Origin: Amborella trichopoda
Taxonomy: Eukaryota; Streptophyta; Magnoliopsida; Amborellales; Amborellaceae
Reading direction: 5' to 3'
Length of the DNA stretch: 64,000 nucleotides
Assembly (NCBI RefSeq): GCF_000471905.2
Contig: NW_006496807.1
Location: 1,962,698 to 2,026,697, forward strand
Positions 60,184 through 64,000 of this stretch are shown here, piece by piece; the stretch's first letter is position 1, and each line of letters opens with the position of its first letter. Made by a program: the position numbers and the translations under genes. The notes beneath the pieces are model-generated. The model did no database searches, had not been told where the DNA came from, and saw only the letters and a list, made by a program, of their open reading frames with translations.

Positions 60184-60699
60184 CCTTGCTAACAGTCAAG
60201 ACAGGGTTCATAGATCTTTCTTTAAGATAGGTACTCCATTGGCACTCCCCCACATTTTTATTCTCAAATATTAATTACAGTGCTAAGATGGAGTGAGAAA
60301 AAGAGAAAGAGAAAAGAGACCGACTCTGTGTTCTAAATTATCGATTTGAGACTCTTTCTCTAGAAAAAAAGAAGGCATAGGATTAGCATCCCTGCCGTAG
60401 ATTAGGTATATGGGTTAATACCCCTTTGATGTTATCTCCTCTTTTATTTAAATATGTCTGTATGTCTTTCTTATTAGAAATGACTGTATAGATCTTGAGG
60501 CTAGAATCAAGGATTTGGCCTTATTTACTTTAGTTGTAATATTTGGTCAATGTAAATTATAAGAAGGGATTAAACTCCTGAAACTATTCCGTTTCCAGTA
60601 TATGACATGAGTAAAAAAACTTGTGTTTTTATAATATGGAATGCATATGAAAATTTAGCCTCAAGTGTGATGTTCTCTGGTAAATAAATTAATTGGAGT

Positions 60700-60933
60700 G
60701 TATGCATGTTTTAAGTATTTTAAAATATCAATATCCTTTTTATGACATTCACATTTTTTAGCGTCCAATTACAAAATACACTATTTCCAAAACTTGAAAT
60801 CTATTTTTTTTTGCATGTCCATGCATCTTGATGTTGAGATGATCAATTTGAGGATATTGGGCATCAATCTAGTGAAATTTTTGAGGTAAGCTCTAATTGA
60901 ATTGTTTAAAGCCTCCACTCTATAAAAAAATTT
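60700..60933. mobile_element. Truncated MITE of the same family as the intron 3 copies
   Basis: Carries the core ccatgcatcttgatgttgag and the right terminus (gaattgtttaaagcc) but lacks the left terminus. It abuts the satellite-like array. Confidence 0.65.
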
Positions 60934-60934
60934 T

Positions 60935-63900
60935 CCCTCATATGTCCTTGTTGGGACAATTGTTACTATTGAAGAGATACAATTTATATGTTAGAAACAT
61001 TTAGTAAAATTTTGATGTGGGACTAAAAAAGAAATTACTTTTTGGTACGGCAAGGCACGCAAGCATTTACAATTGTTAGGAGTGAAATTAGATATGGGCT
61101 AAAGCTTATAACTACATAGGGTGGCCAAAAGTTGAGTTTACCCAGTATTATTCTTTGATACTAAAATTTAAATTAACACTAAGATTAAAAACTAGCACTA
61201 TTTTCTTTAAATTTTCTTATTTTAGCAAAAATTCAAAAGTGTTATACTAGTAAGATTTTTAAAATTTATTTTTATTACATCATTTTGGTGGTTTTTTTTA
61301 ACTTTTTTTATAAAAAAAAAATGACCTTTTTTTTCTACCCTTTTTTGTTTGATATTTTCTTTTTGAATTGTTTTGAAGTTCTTTTTTTCGTTTCTTTCAC
61401 TTTTCTTTTAGGAATGAAGCCAAAGATCTAGTATTTCAATCCTATCAGAAAAGAAAAAAAAAATAGAGAGAAAAGAAAGAGGAGCAAAAATGATACAAAT
61501 GAAGAAAGAAAAAAAAAAGGGAGAGAGAAAAAAAAGAAGAAAAGGAAAAATAAAAATAAAAGAGAAAAAAAACTATTTTTTTTCTTGTCTTTTTTTCCTT
61601 GTCTTTTTTTTCTTTTTCTATTTTTTTACGTTTTTTTTTTCCGTCGTATGTCCGTGTTGGGACAATTGTTACTATCGAAGTGATACAATTTACATGTTAG
61701 AAACATATAGTAAAGTGTCGATGTGGGACTAAAACAGAAAATACTATATGGTGCGGCAAGGCACACGAGCAAAATTAGATATAGGCTAAAAGCTTATGGT
61801 TACACTGGGTGGCCAAAAGTCGAGTTTAGCCCATATTATTCTTTGATACTAAAATTTAAATTGCCACTAAGATTAAAAAATAGCTCTATTTTCTCCCAAT
61901 TTTTTTATTTTGGCAAAAATTCAAAAGTGCTTTGGCTAGTAAGATTTTTAAAATTTATTTTTATTAAATCATTTTGGTATTTTTCTTAAAAACAATTTAA
62001 AAAAAAATTATTTTATCATTTCTTGTCTTTTTTTTGGATATTTTCTTTTTGAATTCTTTTGAAACTCTTTTTTTATTTGCTTTCACTTTTTTTTTGGGAA
62101 TGAAGCCCAAGATCTAGTGTTTCAATCCTATCAAAAAAAGGAAAAAAAAAAAAAAAAATTGAGAAAAGATCTAGGAGAATAAATGAGAAAAATAAAAAAG
62201 AGAGAAAAAAGAAGAAAATGAAGAAAAAAAATATAAGAAAAAAAACTGAAAAAAAACAAAAAAAATTATTTTCTTTATTTATTTTCTTCTCTTTTTTCTT
62301 TTCTTTATTTTTTTCCTTTTCCTTTTTCTTTCCTTTTTTGTCCTTTTTTTTTTCTCCCTCGTAAGTCCTTGTTGGGACAATTGTTCCTATCGAAGAGATA
62401 CAATTTATATGGTAGAAACATATAGTAAAATTTCGATGTGGGACAAAAACATAAAATACTTTTTGGTGCGGCAAGGCCCGTGACCATATACAATTGTTAG
62501 GATTGAAATTAGATATGGGCTAAAGCTTATGACTACAAAGAAAAAATAAAAAAAATAAAGAGAAAAGAAAAAGGAGAAAAAATGATAAAAACGAAAAAAT
62601 AAAAATAAAAAAATAAAAAAAAATAAAAAGAGAAAAAAAAAAGAAAATGCAGAAAAAAATAAAAGAGAAAAAAGGAAAAAGAATAAATTTTTTTTTTCCC
62701 TCTTATGTCCTTGTTGGGACAATTGTCACTATCGAAGCAATACAATTTATATGTCAAAAACATATAGTAACACATCGATGTGGAACTAAGACAGAAAATA
62801 CTTTTTGGTGCGGCAAGGCACGCGAGCATTTACAATTGTTAGGACTGAAATTAGATATGGACTAAAACTTTTGACTACACAGGGTGGCCAAAAGTTGAGC
62901 TTAGCCAATATTATTTGTTGATACTAAAATTAAAATTAGCACTAAGATTAAAAAATAGCTCTATTTTCTTCCAATTTTCATATTTTGGCCAAAATTCAAA
63001 AGTGTTATGCCAAGTAAGATTTTTTAAATTTATTTTTATTACATCACTTTGGGGTTTTTCTTAAATGTTTTTTAAAAAAAAATTAAATTTTGTATTTCTT
63101 GTCTTTTTTTTAATATTTTCTTTTTGAATTGCTTTGAAATTCTTTTTTTCTTCTCTTTCACTTTTCTTTTAGGAATGAAGCCAGAGATCTATTGTTTCAA
63201 TTCCATCAGGAAAGAAAAACAAATTAGAGAGAAAAGAAAAAGGAGAAAAAATAACAAAAATGAAAAAAAAATTAAAAACATAAAAGAAAATAGAAGAAAA
63301 TGAAGAAAAAAATAAAAGAGAAAAAAAAGAAAAAAAAAACAAAAAAAAAACAAAAAAATAAAAAACTTGTTCTTATGCTTTTTTTTTTTTCTTTTTTTTT
63401 CGCCCCTCGTATGGCCTTGTTGGGACAATTTTTATTATCGAAGATATATAATTTATATGTTAGAAATATATAGTAAAATTTCGATGTGGGAAAAAAATGA
63501 AAAAAAACTTTTTGGTGCGGCAAGGTACACGAGCATATCCAATTCTTAGGATTTAAATGAGATATGAGCTAAAGCGGATGACTACAAAGAAAAGGAAAAA
63601 AAAAATAGGGAGAAAAAAAAAAGAGAAAAATTGAAAATAAAATAATAAAAATTTAAAATTAAAGGAGAAAAAAATAAAAGAGAAAAATAGGAAAAAAACA
63701 ATTTTTTATTATTTTTATTATTATTATTTTTCCCTCGTATGTTCTTGTTGGGATAATTGTTACTATCGAAGAGATACAATTTATATGTTCGAAACCTATA
63801 GTAAAATTTCGATGTGGGACTAAACAGAAAATACTTTTTGGTGGGGCTAGGCATGCGAGCATATATACAATTTTTAGGATTGAAATTAGATATGGCCTAA

Positions 63901-64000
63901 AACTTAGAAGCACACAGAAAAGAAAGAAAATAATAGAGATTAAAGAAAATGGAGAAAAAAAAAAGAAAAAAAAAGCAAGAGAAAAAAATAAGAAAATGAA
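60935..64000. repeat. Satellite-like array with long (about 710 bp) and short (about 335 bp) units
   Basis: A conserved core starting tgtccttgttgggacaattg occurs at about 60943, 61649, 62364, 62706, 63412 and 63740, giving spacings near 706, 715, 342, 706 and 328 bp. Each core continues through cgatgtgggac and tttttggtgcggcaaggca. Long units add gggtggccaaaagttgag and a further 200 bp that short ones lack. Every unit ends in a purine-rich tract followed by a pyrimidine-rich tract. The Lys/Phe-rich open frames here are artefacts of these tracts. The array runs off the window. Confidence 0.85.

Larger units (their letters stand above)
55980..60620 (+). mobile_element. Ty3/gypsy Tat-type fragment 3: antisense PMD frame and 3' LTR-like region
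   Basis: Element sense is plus, opposite to the 0-28 kb material. The PMD frame is on the minus strand (57.5-56.0 kb); an LTR-like region follows to about 60.6 kb. 58.44-58.66 kb is homologous to the reverse of 27.54-27.80 kb, and a TATA-like attataaaag lies near 60174. No gag or pol is seen. Broken and old; ends approximate. Confidence 0.6.

Noticed and set aside
61490-63913. Lys- and Phe-rich open frames on both strands
   Set aside because: Low-complexity A/G and T/C tracts of the satellite-like array; no domain, and the frames repeat with the array.

Overview
The window reads as nuclear DNA of a flowering plant with a large, repeat-rich genome. The signs are Ty3/gypsy elements of the Tat type with a plant mobile domain (PMD) reading frame, Ty1/copia elements primed by initiator Met tRNA, MITEs, a plant-type LINE tail, and one intron-rich CYP72-type cytochrome P450. 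The P450 has introns of 3.3 and 5.2 kb, which suggests a lineage with expanded introns, but no species can be named from the sequence. No rRNA gene, tRNA gene, CRISPR array or bacterial-type operon was seen.

Layout. 1-28 kb is built almost entirely of decayed Tat-type Ty3/gypsy material on the minus strand. The left part carries reverse transcriptase, two RNase H domains and integrase (8.9-5.75 kb, minus), with a PMD/coiled-coil frame on the opposite strand beyond integrase (0.47-4.77 kb, plus). The right part carries gag and protease (21.7-16.7 kb, minus) with a second, diverged PMD frame (12.7-16.4 kb, plus). Between and around these lie several minisatellite families and a long GA-rich leader with a ladder of hairpins (24.5-26.1 kb), bounded by LTR-like sequence to about 28.05 kb.

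28-43 kb is the host gene region. One CYP72-family P450 (five exons, minus strand, 39111 to 28702) is open throughout and predicts 510 residues with all hallmark motifs. Its intron 4 contains a Ty1/copia relic and its intron 3 two related MITEs. Upstream at 40.35-42.96 kb is a lone broken copy of the last P450 exon, split by a 2.2-kb non-autonomous LTR element with a perfect 5-bp target duplication.

43-46 kb is a 2.75-kb DNA-transposon-like unit with TTA target duplication and three tandem 305-bp repeats. 46.0-52.1 kb is a complete-length but broken Ty1/copia element with both LTRs, primer site, polypurine tract and a matching AGGCC duplication. 52-56 kb is AT-rich and holds a fold-back MITE and a LINE 3' fragment. 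56-60.6 kb is a third Tat-type fragment in the opposite direction (PMD frame minus, LTR plus). 60.9-64 kb is a satellite-like array with two unit lengths and alternating purine/pyrimidine tracts.

The P450 is the only intact gene I can defend. The least ordinary signals are the three antisense PMD frames from two subfamilies (one with a probable intron that another lacks), the hairpin ladder in the GA-rich leader, and the two-length array at the right edge.
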